In this document: positions 1-7,800 of the stretch, piece by piece
Position numbering within the stretch: the first letter of the stretch is position 1
How the letters are laid out: every line of letters starts with the position of its first letter
Source of the DNA: Gordonia neofelifaecis NRRL B-59395
GTDB lineage: Bacteria > Actinomycetota > Actinomycetes > Mycobacteriales > Mycobacteriaceae
Assembly: GCF_000192435.1 (NCBI RefSeq)
Contig: NZ_AEUD01000002.1
Span: 248,001 to 312,000, forward strand
Reading direction: 5' to 3'
Length of the DNA stretch: 64,000 nt
The notes under the pieces: model-generated
Databases searched by the model: none
What the model was told of the DNA's origin: nothing
What the model saw: only the letters and a program-made list of their open reading frames with translations
Made by a program: the position numbers and the translations under genes

Positions 1-1006
1 GAACGTTCGGGTTCGGCCGATCGGCGTCGAGGTCGATGCCCGCGCGCTGTGCGGCGATCTCGTTGAGGCGGGCGGTCAGTCGCTCGGCGAGTCGCCGGGA
101 GTTCGCGAAGACGATCGTGGACCGATTCACCTCGATCCGGTCGACGATCGCGGCCTCGACGTGCGGCCACAGTGAACCGGCGGTCGGGGAGAAGGCATCG
201 TCGAGATCCTCGATGCCGGTCTCGGGCGGCGGGATGTTCACCATGTCCTCGACCGGGACGTCGACTGACAGGTCGAACGTTTTGATCGCCTGTGGTTTGA
301 CCACGGTGCACGGCGCGGATCCGGCGAGGAATTCGCCGACCACCGTCTCCGGCCGGACGGTCGCCGACAGCCCGATGCGCTGGGCGGGGGACTCCAGCAG
401 CGCATCGAGACGTTCGAGCGACAGCGCCAGGTGCGTCCCGCGTTTGGTGCCCGCGACGGCATGCACCTCGTCGACGATCACTGTCGTCACGGTCGCGAGC
501 GTCTCGCGGACCGATGAGGTGAGCATCAGATACAGGGATTCGGGCGTGGTGATCAGGATGTCGGGCGGATGGGTCTGCAGCCGTCGGCGATCCGCGGCCG
601 GGGTGTCACCGGAGCGGATGCCGACGGTGATCGACGGCGCGTCGACGCCCAACGTCGCTGCCGCGTGCGCAATTCCCACCAGCGGAGCCGAGAGATTCCG
701 CTGGACGTCGACCGCCAGCGCTTTGAGGGGCGAGACGTAGAGGATGCGGACGCCGACCGGTGTGTCCGCCGGTGTCTCGAGACGCTCGCGATGAAGTGAG
801 TCGATGGCCCAGAGAAAGGCGGCGAGCGTCTTCCCCGAGCCCGTCGGCGCGACGACGAGGGTGTTCTCGCCGCGGGCGACGGCCGCCCACGCACCGGACT
901 GGGCTCGAGTCGGTGCGCCGAAGGCATCCGTGAACCACCGCTGCGTGGCCGGGTGCATGCTCCGCAGAATCGTCGACCCCTGTGCCACAGGTCCATTCAA
1001 GCGCAT
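1..1006 (-). CDS. lhr: Lhr-type ATP-dependent DNA helicase, N-terminal part (partial)
   Basis: This is a superfamily 2 DNA helicase/translocase of the Lhr family, which acts in DNA repair. About 335 N-terminal residues are present and the frame stays open to the left edge; complete Lhr proteins are about 1,500 residues. Visible helicase motifs, in order: Walker A APTGSGKT (residues 53-60), Ia PLKALA (93-98), Ib TTPESL (153-158), the II/Walker B box DEVH (179-182) and III SAT (214-216). The ATG chosen precedes MRLNGPVAQG; a GTG seven codons further in is a possible alternative. Lhr also occurs close to the accA3-sseA region in mycobacteria (Rv3296), which agrees with the right half of this window. 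The family call is firm; what lies beyond the edge cannot be seen. Confidence 0.9.
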   Translation of the reverse strand, partial: MRLNGPVAQGSTILRSMHPATQRWFTDAFGAPTRAQSGAWAAVARGENTLVVAPTGSGKTLAAFLWAIDSLHRERLETPADTPVGVRILYVSPLKALAVDVQRNLSAPLVGIAHAAATLGVDAPSITVGIRSGDTPAADRRRLQTHPPDILITTPESLYLMLTSSVRETLATVTTVIVDEVHAVAGTKRGTHLALSLERLDALLESPAQRIGLSATVRPETVVGEFLAGSAPCTVVKPQAIKTFDLSVDVPVEDMVNIPPPETGIEDLDDAFSPTAGSLWPHVEAAIVDRIEVNRSTIVFANSRRLAERLTARLNEIAAQRAGIDLDADRPNPNV

Positions 1007-1055
1007 GCCACCGACAATCCCGGCCGGACTGGGACCGGTGTGCCCGGGCACGCGT

Positions 1056-1103
1056 GAACCCCCGGACGATCCGCGGAGGGGGAGGCGGATCGTCCGGGGG
1101 TTC
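1056..1103 (-). terminator. Perfect 19-bp inverted repeat after the secreted phosphatase gene
   Basis: Arms GAACCCCCGGACGATCCGC and its exact complement are separated by a 10-nt purine loop, 13 nt beyond the phosphatase stop codon. There is no U-run, as is common for actinobacterial hairpins. It probably ends the phosphatase transcript and shields the start of lhr. Confidence 0.65.
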
Positions 1104-1116
1104 GCCGGGAGAGCGA

Positions 1117-1833
1117 TCAGGCGGCGGACTTGCCGTCCCACTCGATCAGCTTCCAGCCCTTCTCGGGGCTGCCCTTGACCACGACGTGGCCGGTGTTGTT
1201 CAGCGGATCCGACTTCATCAGACCGAGGTTCGGGTTCGACACCGCAGCCATGACCCACACCATGATGGCGCCGCCGTGCGAGAAGACCACCGGGCGCTTG
1301 CTGCCGCGGTTCTGGATGTCCTTGATGGCCGCGTTCATCCGGTTCATGAACTCGTAGCCGTCGATGGAGCCGGGGATGCGGGGCGCGAAGTTGCGCTGCA
1401 TCCACTGCAGCGGTGCCTGGAAGTAGGTCGCCAGCGCGTCCTTCTCCGGCGTGCCCTCGTAGTCGCCGGCCTCGATCTCGCGGACGCCGGGCTCGACCAC
1501 GACCGGAAGATGGCGCAGCGCCGAGGTCGGGGCCGCGGTCTCCTGGGTGCGGATCATCGTCGAGGCGTAGACGCCGTCGAACTTGCGGTCGGCGAGAAGC
1601 TGCGCGACGGCGGCGGCCTGAGCTTGGCCCTTCGCGGTCAGATGCGGTCCGGGGACCGAGCTGTCGACGAGTCCGGAGGCGTTGCCCGCCGACTCGCCGT
1701 GGCGGACGAAGGTCAGGAACATCTCGCCGGTCTGCGGCGCGGCGACGGCGGTGCCGCCTCCGACCACGATCATCGAGATCGCGGCGACGATCGCTGCGAT
1801 GGTCGCCATGAGGCGGGTTTTCAGAAGTCGCAC
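1117..1833 (-). CDS. Secreted histidine phosphatase family protein
   Basis: This is a phosphoglycerate-mutase-like (histidine acid phosphatase superfamily) protein of 238 residues carrying the nucleophile motif RHGESAG just after the signal peptide. A GTG start is chosen because GAAAGG lies 8 nt upstream and the product then begins with a classical signal peptide: RLLKTR, a hydrophobic stretch, and an AVAA cleavage site. The open frame continues upstream into the cobalamin riboswitch region, but that extension has no lipid-export or coding character. The likely second catalytic His is in VFSHGGA. Substrate is unknown; an extracytoplasmic phosphomonoesterase role is inferred. It is divergent from the cobalt-transport gene. 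Confidence 0.85.
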   Translation of the reverse strand: MRLLKTRLMATIAAIVAAISMIVVGGGTAVAAPQTGEMFLTFVRHGESAGNASGLVDSSVPGPHLTAKGQAQAAAVAQLLADRKFDGVYASTMIRTQETAAPTSALRHLPVVVEPGVREIEAGDYEGTPEKDALATYFQAPLQWMQRNFAPRIPGSIDGYEFMNRMNAAIKDIQNRGSKRPVVFSHGGAIMVWVMAAVSNPNLGLMKSDPLNNTGHVVVKGSPEKGWKLIEWDGKSAA

Positions 1834-1989
1834 GTGACGCCTTTCGAAAGTAACGGGGAGGGTTCGGTCACCGGCGGGGAGCCGAGTGACCACGTTCACA
1901 AGTACGCGAGGCGCTCGGGCGGTTGAGACACCCGTCTCACTCAGCGGGAGATCACGGTGCCGGACCGGGCCCCGAGTGTCACCGGCTAG

Positions 1990-2125
1990 GCTGCTGGAAC
2001 AACCGATGCGATTAACCCGGTGAGAGTCCGGGGCGGTCGCGCCACTGTCAGCGTCTTCGAGCCGATTTTCTCGACGACGTGAGCCAGACAATCGCACCGG
2101 TGGTGAAACAACCCCTACCCGGACG
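1990..2125 (+). promoter_or_regulatory. Cobalamin riboswitch upstream of the cobalt transporter gene
   Basis: The leader holds the hallmarks of the AdoCbl aptamer: CCGGTGAGAGTCCGG, then GGGCGGTCGCGCCACTGT, and a later GTGAGCCAGACA resembling the B12 box, followed by CACCGGTGG. It lies 30-160 nt before a gene whose family (CbtA/CbtB) is a known member of cobalamin-riboswitch regulons. Boundaries are approximate. A covariance-model search (RF00174) would confirm it. Confidence 0.82.
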
Positions 2126-2155
2126 CGAGATCTGGGAGAACAGGATGTCTACGAC

Positions 2156-3232
2156 ATGACCGCATCAACCGTCACCGCACCGCGCACCCGCGCCCTCGCC
2201 GTGCCGGACGTCTCCGCCGCCAGTGCCGCCCTGTGGCTCACAGCCACGGTGCTCGTCGCCGCTCTGGCCTACTACTTCCTCGGCTACGACCAGGGCGCCG
2301 TGTCGGTCTTCGGCAGCGACACCCACGTGCACGAGTTCGTCCACGACGCTGCGTGCGCGCCGACGGCAAGCGTGGGAGGCCGTGAGGTCCGTGAGTCGAG
2401 GCTCGGCGCAGGAGACAACAGCACAATGGAACGCAAGTTCACCGGCGCAGGCGTCCTCGCGGGCCTGATCGCCGGCCTCGTCGCCTTCGTCTACGCCCGG
2501 ATCTTCATCGAACCGCAGGTCGCCGCGGCCATCGAATATGAGGACGAGCGCTCGCACGCCGAATCCCTCGTCACCGGACAACACGCGCACGAGCACGAGA
2601 TCTACACCCGAACCGTTCAGGAGAACATCGGCGCAGGTGTCGGGACCGTGGTCTTCGCGGTCGCGATGGGTGCGCTCTTCGCCGTCGCCTTCACCGTCCT
2701 CTGGGCGTATATCGGCCGACGGTGGCCCTCGGCCGACCCGCGGATCGTGGCCGTCGCGCTCGGGGCCGTGTCGTTCGTCGCGGTGGTCGGAGTGCCGTTC
2801 TTCGTCTACCCGCCCAACCCACCCGCAGTGGGCGAGGAGGACACGATCGGTGCGCGCTCAGGTGCGTACTTGACCCTGACCCTCGTCTCGCTCGGACTCA
2901 TGATCGCCGCGGTGGTGCTCGGTTTCCGGCTGGCCGGTCGAATCGGCGGGCTGTGGTCCGGCGTCGTCGCGGCCGCGGCCTACCTGGTCGGGGTCACGAT
3001 CACGGCGTCTCTGCTGCCGGAGTTCAAGGAGATCCCGGGTCCGGTCATGAACGGCGACACGATCGTCGGAGCCGGATTCCCGGGACAGGTGGTCGCGGAC
3101 TTCCGCGTGTACGCGATCGCCGATCAGGTCTTGCTCTGGACTGTTCTGACGGTTGTCTTCGTCGCACTGCTCGGGGTCATGATGCGGCGGTCGAAGCCTG
3201 CTGAGCCGGCCCTGGAAGTGGTCGGAGCCTGA
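2156..3232 (+). CDS. cbtBA: Cobalt transporter, CbtB and CbtA in a single reading frame
   Basis: Residues 1-64 are a CbtB-type unit: one membrane segment (about 26-43) and the cobalt-binding motif HVHEFVHD (57-64). The usual CbtB ending, which continues to a terminal PCH and a stop, is missing. The frame runs through about 26 unrelated residues into a CbtA-type protein that starts MERKFTGAG at residue 91. CbtA shows about five to six membrane segments and a His-rich loop GQHAHEHE. Its Met is preceded by AGGAGA, so CbtA could also be translated independently from position 2426. The product is predicted to import cobalt for cobalamin synthesis, under the upstream riboswitch. Fusion, mutated CbtB tail or sequence error are all possible. 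Confidence 0.8.
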   Translation: MTASTVTAPRTRALAVPDVSAASAALWLTATVLVAALAYYFLGYDQGAVSVFGSDTHVHEFVHDAACAPTASVGGREVRESRLGAGDNSTMERKFTGAGVLAGLIAGLVAFVYARIFIEPQVAAAIEYEDERSHAESLVTGQHAHEHEIYTRTVQENIGAGVGTVVFAVAMGALFAVAFTVLWAYIGRRWPSADPRIVAVALGAVSFVAVVGVPFFVYPPNPPAVGEEDTIGARSGAYLTLTLVSLGLMIAAVVLGFRLAGRIGGLWSGVVAAAAYLVGVTITASLLPEFKEIPGPVMNGDTIVGAGFPGQVVADFRVYAIADQVLLWTVLTVVFVALLGVMMRRSKPAEPALEVVGA

Positions 3233-3246
3233 CGGCTCTGACGGTC

Positions 3247-3729
3247 GTGGTCGCCGCGCGGACCGCGCCGAACAGGTCGGTGCGGTTCGGCGGCGAGCAC
3301 GACGGCCTCGACGATCGGGGACGACGTGACGCCGCCGAACTGGCGTCGGCGATCGGTGCCGGCCACCGGAGGGCAGTCGTGGGGCCGGAGACGTCGGTGA
3401 TCGAGACCGCGCGCTCGGCGCGCGTCTCCTACACCGTCGATTCCGGGCTCGCGTCGCTCGACGTCGGTCAGTGGTGCGGTCGGTCGCCCGAGCAGATCGA
3501 TCCGGACGATCTGGGTCGATGGTTCACGGACCCGGCATGGACGGGGCACGGCGGCGAGTCCGTCGATGCCTTCGTCGCGCGAATCCGTACCGCGGTGCGC
3601 CGACGTGCCTGCGCGAGTCCGATGATCGTCGTCGCAGGCCCCGTCGCTCAAGCTCTGCTGTGCGACGGCTCGGCCGCGTTCTTCACCGTTGCGGTCCGGC
3701 CGGCGAGCACCCACATCGTGACGATCTGA
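3247..3729 (+). CDS. Degenerate histidine-phosphatase-fold protein next to cbtBA
   Basis: This 160-residue protein follows the histidine phosphatase layout: GGEHDGLDDRGRRDA is the substrate loop after the first strand, then SVIETARS, and SGLASLDVGQWCG is the region carrying the family's conserved Glu/Gly. The catalytic RHG of the first strand is replaced by ARTAPN, so phosphohydrolase activity is doubtful. GTG is the only standard start codon before an in-frame stop. The gene begins 14 nt after cbtBA and is probably coupled to it and to the riboswitch. A role in cobamide or cobalt metabolism is inferred from context only. Confidence 0.6.
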   Translation: MVAARTAPNRSVRFGGEHDGLDDRGRRDAAELASAIGAGHRRAVVGPETSVIETARSARVSYTVDSGLASLDVGQWCGRSPEQIDPDDLGRWFTDPAWTGHGGESVDAFVARIRTAVRRRACASPMIVVAGPVAQALLCDGSAAFFTVAVRPASTHIVTI

Positions 3730-3783
3730 CTGCGTGACGGTGACTCCACCGGAAATGTCCGAGGCCTGTGCCACCATCACGGC

Positions 3784-4566
3784 ATGGACGACAGGTGGTG
3801 CGCGGAGGGGGCGGATGCCCGGCTGGTGATTCCGGCGGAGTGCGTCGAGTGGTGCCACCGTCAGCCGTATGCCGAGACGGTGCTCGAGGATGTAGTCGAG
3901 GTCGATCTCGACTGGTGGAACGAACGGTTCGCGGACGCGGCGATACCCGCTCAGCTGACGGCGCGAGACCCGGACGGCCGTCAGGTGTGGAAGGGCGTCG
4001 GACATCTGCGCCGAGGCGATCTCGAACCGGGCGTTGCCGGACTCGAGTTCGGGGACGAGCCGGAGTACGACCGGCTGTACATGTGCGCGGCGTGGCTGGC
4101 CGAGCATCCGTTCCGCGGTGGCGGGATGCGTCGATTCGTCGACATCAGGTCGACCGGCGATCCGCGGCGCAGATTCGAGGCGATCGATCGGGCGCTGATC
4201 GCCTGCCGCAGCGCGCCGGCGCTCATCGACGCGGCCGCCTACCGTGACTGGTCCGGATGGCCGACGGCGCCGGGTGTCGGCCATGCACTGATGTCGTTGT
4301 ACTGCTGGGCGATTCACGACGGTGCGCCCGATCGGCCACAGCTGCTCGACGGTGCGACGGCGGGCAGCCTCACCTGGAACGGGTGGATGGTCGCGGCGTC
4401 CGTATCCCAGTACTCGGTACGGCGGTACGTCAGGTACAACTCGCTGATCCATCGATGGGCGTCGCAGGCGGCTGTCGCGCCGGAGTTGGTGGAGATGTGG
4501 CTCAACAGACAGTGGCACCGACGGTTGGGTGCGATGACGCTCGGCCGCGACGGCTCCGCGATTTAG
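3784..4566 (+). CDS. Unrecognised soluble protein, 260 aa
   Basis: I do not recognise a family. The protein has no signal peptide or membrane segment and is rich in Trp (VEWCHR, DLDWWNE, WNGWM, HRWAS), with a basic aromatic stretch YSVRRYVRYNS near the C-terminus. Codon use and third-position GC match the neighbours, and no competing frame is better, so it looks like a real gene. It stands alone between the cobalt-transport pair and an acyl-CoA dehydrogenase, transcribed in the same direction, with about 50 nt and 100 nt gaps. Function unknown. Confidence 0.6.
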   Translation: MDDRWCAEGADARLVIPAECVEWCHRQPYAETVLEDVVEVDLDWWNERFADAAIPAQLTARDPDGRQVWKGVGHLRRGDLEPGVAGLEFGDEPEYDRLYMCAAWLAEHPFRGGGMRRFVDIRSTGDPRRRFEAIDRALIACRSAPALIDAAAYRDWSGWPTAPGVGHALMSLYCWAIHDGAPDRPQLLDGATAGSLTWNGWMVAASVSQYSVRRYVRYNSLIHRWASQAAVAPELVEMWLNRQWHRRLGAMTLGRDGSAI

Positions 4567-4638
4567 GCCTCGATCCGAGCCCAGGCCGGCGACCGCCCGC
4601 CGATTTCGTCTCACCATGCGCTACCGTCAGACATTAAG

Positions 4639-4652
4639 TGGAACGTGTTTCA
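4639..4652. promoter_or_regulatory. KstR-type operator
   Basis: TGGAACGTGTTTCA fits the KstR consensus TnnAACnnGTTnnA at every fixed position. It ends 14 nt before the start codon of the acyl-CoA dehydrogenase, where a bound TetR-family repressor would block transcription. KstR represses cholesterol and sterol side-chain degradation genes in mycobacteria and rhodococci. Confidence 0.7.
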
Positions 4653-4666
4653 GTTTTGGAGGCTTG

Positions 4667-5893
4667 ATGTTCGAGTGGTCTGACGAAGATGTGATGGTCC
4701 GTGACGCGGTGCGCGGCTTCATCGACAAGGAGGTTCGTCCCAACCTCGAGGGTCTGGAGTCGGGTGCGCTGCCGCCGTACGACATCCTGCGCAAGATGCT
4801 GGCGACGTTCGGCATGGACGCGATGAACACCGAGAACCTGGAGAAGGAACTCGCCGCGGAGGAGGCGGGCGAGGAGCGCGCGTCGGGCGGCGGTTCGAAC
4901 AACCTCGCGAACTCGATGTTCCTCATCCTCAACATGGAGATGGCGGGCGTCAGTCTCGGGCTCATCGCTTCGATGGGCGTGTCGATGGGGTTGACCGTTT
5001 CCACGATCCGCAGCCGCGGCACGCTGGCGCAGAAGAAGCGGTGGTTGCCGGAGCTCGTCACGATGGAGAAGGTGGGCGCGTGGGCGATCACCGAACCCGA
5101 CAGTGGTTCCGATGCCCTCGGCGGCATGAAGACCACCGTCCGCCGCGACGGCGACGACTACATCCTGAAGGGCAACAAGACCTTCATCACCAATGGCCCG
5201 TACGCCGACACGATGGTGGTGTTCGCCAAGCTCGATGAGGGCGACGGCACCCCGATGCGTGACCGCAAGGTGCTCACCTTCGTCCTTGACAAGGGGATGG
5301 AGGGCCTGAGCCAGGGCAAGGCGTTCAAGAAGATGGGCATGATGAGTTCGCCGACCGGCGAGCTCTTCTTCGACAACGTCCGGGTGAGCAAGGACCGTCT
5401 GCTCGGCGAGTCCGAGGACACCGGCTCCGACAAGCGGGGCGGCGACAGCGCGAAGGCCGGGTTCACCGCCGAACGCATCGGCATCGCGGCCCTGTCGCTC
5501 GGCATCATCAATGAGTGCCAGCGCCTGTCGATCGACTACGCGAAGACCCGCACGCTCTGGGGGCAGGAGATCGCGAAGTTCCAGCTCATCCAGTTGAAGC
5601 TCGCCGAGATGGAGATCGCGCGACTCAACGTCCAGAACATGTTGTTCGTCGCGATGGAGGCGTCCAAGGCGGGCAAGCCGCCGACCCTCGCTCAGGCGTC
5701 GGCGATGAAGCTGTACTCTTCGCGCGCCGCCACCGAGGTCGCGATGGAAGCCGTGCAGTTGTTCGGCGGCAACGGGTACATGGCCGAGTACCGGGTCGAG
5801 CAGCTCGCGCGCGATGCGAAGTCGCTCATGATCTATGCCGGATCCAATGAGATCCAGGTGACGCATGTGGCGAAGGGACTGCTCGCCGAGTAG
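4667..5893 (+). CDS. Acyl-CoA dehydrogenase (FadE family), probable sterol/lipid catabolism
   Basis: A 408-residue FAD-dependent acyl-CoA dehydrogenase that oxidises an acyl-CoA to the enoyl-CoA. The ATG of MFEWSDEDVM is chosen because GGAGG lies 4-5 nt upstream; the frame extends 17 codons further but only through the promoter. Family signatures are clear: AWAITEPDSGSDA (FAD/substrate loop), FTAERIGIAA, and the C-terminal QLFGGNGYMAEYRVEQLARDA region. A low-complexity stretch with GEERASGGGSNN (about residues 69-80) interrupts the N-terminal helical domain. The perfect KstR-type box in its promoter suggests induction during sterol degradation; the exact substrate is not evident. Confidence 0.9.
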   Translation: MFEWSDEDVMVRDAVRGFIDKEVRPNLEGLESGALPPYDILRKMLATFGMDAMNTENLEKELAAEEAGEERASGGGSNNLANSMFLILNMEMAGVSLGLIASMGVSMGLTVSTIRSRGTLAQKKRWLPELVTMEKVGAWAITEPDSGSDALGGMKTTVRRDGDDYILKGNKTFITNGPYADTMVVFAKLDEGDGTPMRDRKVLTFVLDKGMEGLSQGKAFKKMGMMSSPTGELFFDNVRVSKDRLLGESEDTGSDKRGGDSAKAGFTAERIGIAALSLGIINECQRLSIDYAKTRTLWGQEIAKFQLIQLKLAEMEIARLNVQNMLFVAMEASKAGKPPTLAQASAMKLYSSRAATEVAMEAVQLFGGNGYMAEYRVEQLARDAKSLMIYAGSNEIQVTHVAKGLLAE

Positions 5894-5910
5894 TCCCCCC
5901 GTCGATTCGA

Positions 5911-5950
5911 GGGCCCGCGGGACATGCTCCCGCGGGCCCTTCTCGTCTCC
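5911..5950 (+). terminator. Intrinsic terminator after the acyl-CoA dehydrogenase
   Basis: GGGCCCGCGGGA and its exact complement form a 12-bp stem with a CATGC loop, followed by the pyrimidine-rich TTCTCGTCTCCC. It lies 17 nt past the stop codon. Confidence 0.8.
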
Positions 5951-6147
5951 CTCCAGCGTGCGCGGATTTCTGACATGACCTGTAGCCTGATCGGCTGATC
6001 TGTGGCGACTTTTGTGCTGTGAACACGGAAATCGGGACGTCTCGCCAAGCCGATGAAGCGTTCTGATCCGTTGGATCCATACATTGAGCGAACGCTATCG
6101 CGACGCCCTCCCACCTCATCCTGCGTCGCGACAACGAGGAGGATGTC

Positions 6148-7056
6148 TTGAATACGAAGGTCGTGCTGCGCAGGCTCGCAGCAGCAGGGGCGATCGCCGC
6201 ACTGGGTGCGGTCGGTGTGATGGCCGGTGTCGGCGCGGCGGCCGCCGACACCGTCGGCCCGGCGAAGGGAAGCAGTAGCGCCGTCGACTTCTCGCGAGAG
6301 GTCAGCGGTTTCAAGCTGGTCAACGGCAAGGTGCCCAACGGGGAGACCATCACGATCACGAACCGGGTGAACCGCAAGCTGGCCTGGCTCATCTATTACG
6401 TCAAGGACACGCACCCGTCGTGCATGCAGGCCGTCCCCAACACCTCGGTGTGGACCGTCAGCGGTAAGACGTACACCAACGATCCGAACCACGCCGGCAC
6501 CCAGCGCCCGAGCGAGGTGACGTCCGGGCTCGGGTGGACTCAGATCAAGCCTCCGGGCGCGAACTCGTGGGAGAGCGTGACCTGGACCCAGGACTATCTC
6601 CTGATGTGTGACGTCGGAGCGCTGAACACCGGCGGCCTCCAGTACTCCACCACCTGGGTCGGCGATCAGGGCAGCCATCCGAACGTCGGACCTACTGTCG
6701 ACGTCACGCCGGGCGTTCCCGGAATCTCGGTGAACCCGAAGGACGCGATCGTCAACAACGACGTCCAGATCACGATCAAGAATCCGGATGGGCGACCGGG
6801 CGACAAGGTGGTCCTGACCTCCGACGGTAAGACTCTCGACGGCTGCGGAAACCTCGAACTCGACGGTAACCGTCGCGTCACCTGCACGTGGGTGCCGAAG
6901 AAGGCAGGGAAGTACCCGCTCAAAGCAGTGATTTCGAGCGAGGAGCCGGTCACGGTGACCGACACGGTCCACATCGCGGAGAACCCAGCCAGCGGAAGTG
7001 TCGGCATGGACACCGGAAGCATCTACACCGGCAGTCTCGGCGACCTGGTCGGCTGA
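6148..7056 (+). CDS. Secreted two-cysteine-head protein A, one Ig-like domain
   Basis: First of three tandem paralogues. The start is TTG, fixed by AGGAGG 5 nt upstream. A signal peptide ends at GAAAADT. Residues about 33-190 are the shared head: ETITITNRVNRKLAWLIYYV, HPSC, PNTSVWTVSGKTYTN, GALNTGGLQ and NVGP. Its two conserved Cys (HPSC and LLMCD) probably pair. A single Ig-like domain (about 195-280) with its own Cys pair (GCGNLE, RVTCTW) follows, then a short Gly/Ser tail ending GSLGDLVG. No catalytic motif is seen. A surface or secreted structural or binding role is inferred. It heads an apparent operon with the next two genes (30-nt and 15-nt gaps). Family unknown to me. Confidence 0.8.
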   Translation: MNTKVVLRRLAAAGAIAALGAVGVMAGVGAAAADTVGPAKGSSSAVDFSREVSGFKLVNGKVPNGETITITNRVNRKLAWLIYYVKDTHPSCMQAVPNTSVWTVSGKTYTNDPNHAGTQRPSEVTSGLGWTQIKPPGANSWESVTWTQDYLLMCDVGALNTGGLQYSTTWVGDQGSHPNVGPTVDVTPGVPGISVNPKDAIVNNDVQITIKNPDGRPGDKVVLTSDGKTLDGCGNLELDGNRRVTCTWVPKKAGKYPLKAVISSEEPVTVTDTVHIAENPASGSVGMDTGSIYTGSLGDLVG

Positions 7057-7086
7057 CCGGTCCGCACGACGACTTCGAGAAAGCAG

Positions 7087-7785
7087 TTGAGTATGTTTGC
7101 AGCGAAACGAACAGTGGCCATTCTGGGAGGCTGTGCAGCCGTCGCTATGGCGGGAGTCGGTGCCGGCACCGCCCACGCCGACAGCGTCGGGCCCGCGACC
7201 GGCGGCAATGACACAGTCAGCTTCCAGCGTTCGGTCGAGTCCGCGGCCCTCGCCGACGGGAAGATCCGAGTCGGAGAGACGATCACCGTCACCAATCGGA
7301 TCGATCGCAAGCTGGCCTGGTTGGTGTACAGCGTGCGAGACAACCATCCGTCGTGCCTGGAAGCGGTGCCGAACACCTCGGTGTGGACCGTGAGTGGCAA
7401 AACCTACACCAACAATCCGGACGGCAGCGGGACGAAGAAGCCGAACGAGGTGACGTCGGGCGAAGGCTGGGTCAAGATCGCCGCGAGTGGCGGCGGTTCC
7501 TGGCAGGCCACCCCCTTGGTATGGACGCAGGACTACGTCGTGAACTGCTCGCCGGGTGAACTGAACACGGGCGGTGTGCAGTGGTCGACCACGAACGCAT
7601 TCGAGAAGAACAACAACAAGGCGAACGTCGGGCCGATCATCACCGTGGAGCGGGCTCCGTCGCCAGGCACCGGTGGCGGTTCCGGCTCGGGCGATCCGGG
7701 TACCGGCGGCGATGGTCAGGACGATTCCGGCAGCGGCAGCAGTGGCAGCTTGGGATCCGGCAGCCTCGCAAACCTTTTCGGCTGA
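7087..7785 (+). CDS. Secreted two-cysteine-head protein B, no Ig-like domain
   Basis: Second paralogue, 232 residues. The start is TTG or the ATG two codons later; a GAGAAAG purine tract suits the TTG better. The signal peptide ends at GTAHADS. The head is strongly conserved with protein C (KLAWLVYSVRDNHPSCLEAV, TSVWTVSGKTYTN, KKPNEVTSGEGWVKIA), with the two Cys retained in NHPSC and VVNCS. In place of Ig-like modules it has a disordered Gly/Ser/Asp linker of about 45 residues, ending GSLGSGSLANLFG. It thus looks like the minimal head-plus-tail version of the family. Function unknown; exported. Confidence 0.8.
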   Translation: MSMFAAKRTVAILGGCAAVAMAGVGAGTAHADSVGPATGGNDTVSFQRSVESAALADGKIRVGETITVTNRIDRKLAWLVYSVRDNHPSCLEAVPNTSVWTVSGKTYTNNPDGSGTKKPNEVTSGEGWVKIAASGGGSWQATPLVWTQDYVVNCSPGELNTGGVQWSTTNAFEKNNNKANVGPIITVERAPSPGTGGGSGSGDPGTGGDGQDDSGSGSSGSLGSGSLANLFG

Positions 7786-7800
7786 CTCAGGAGGAGACAG

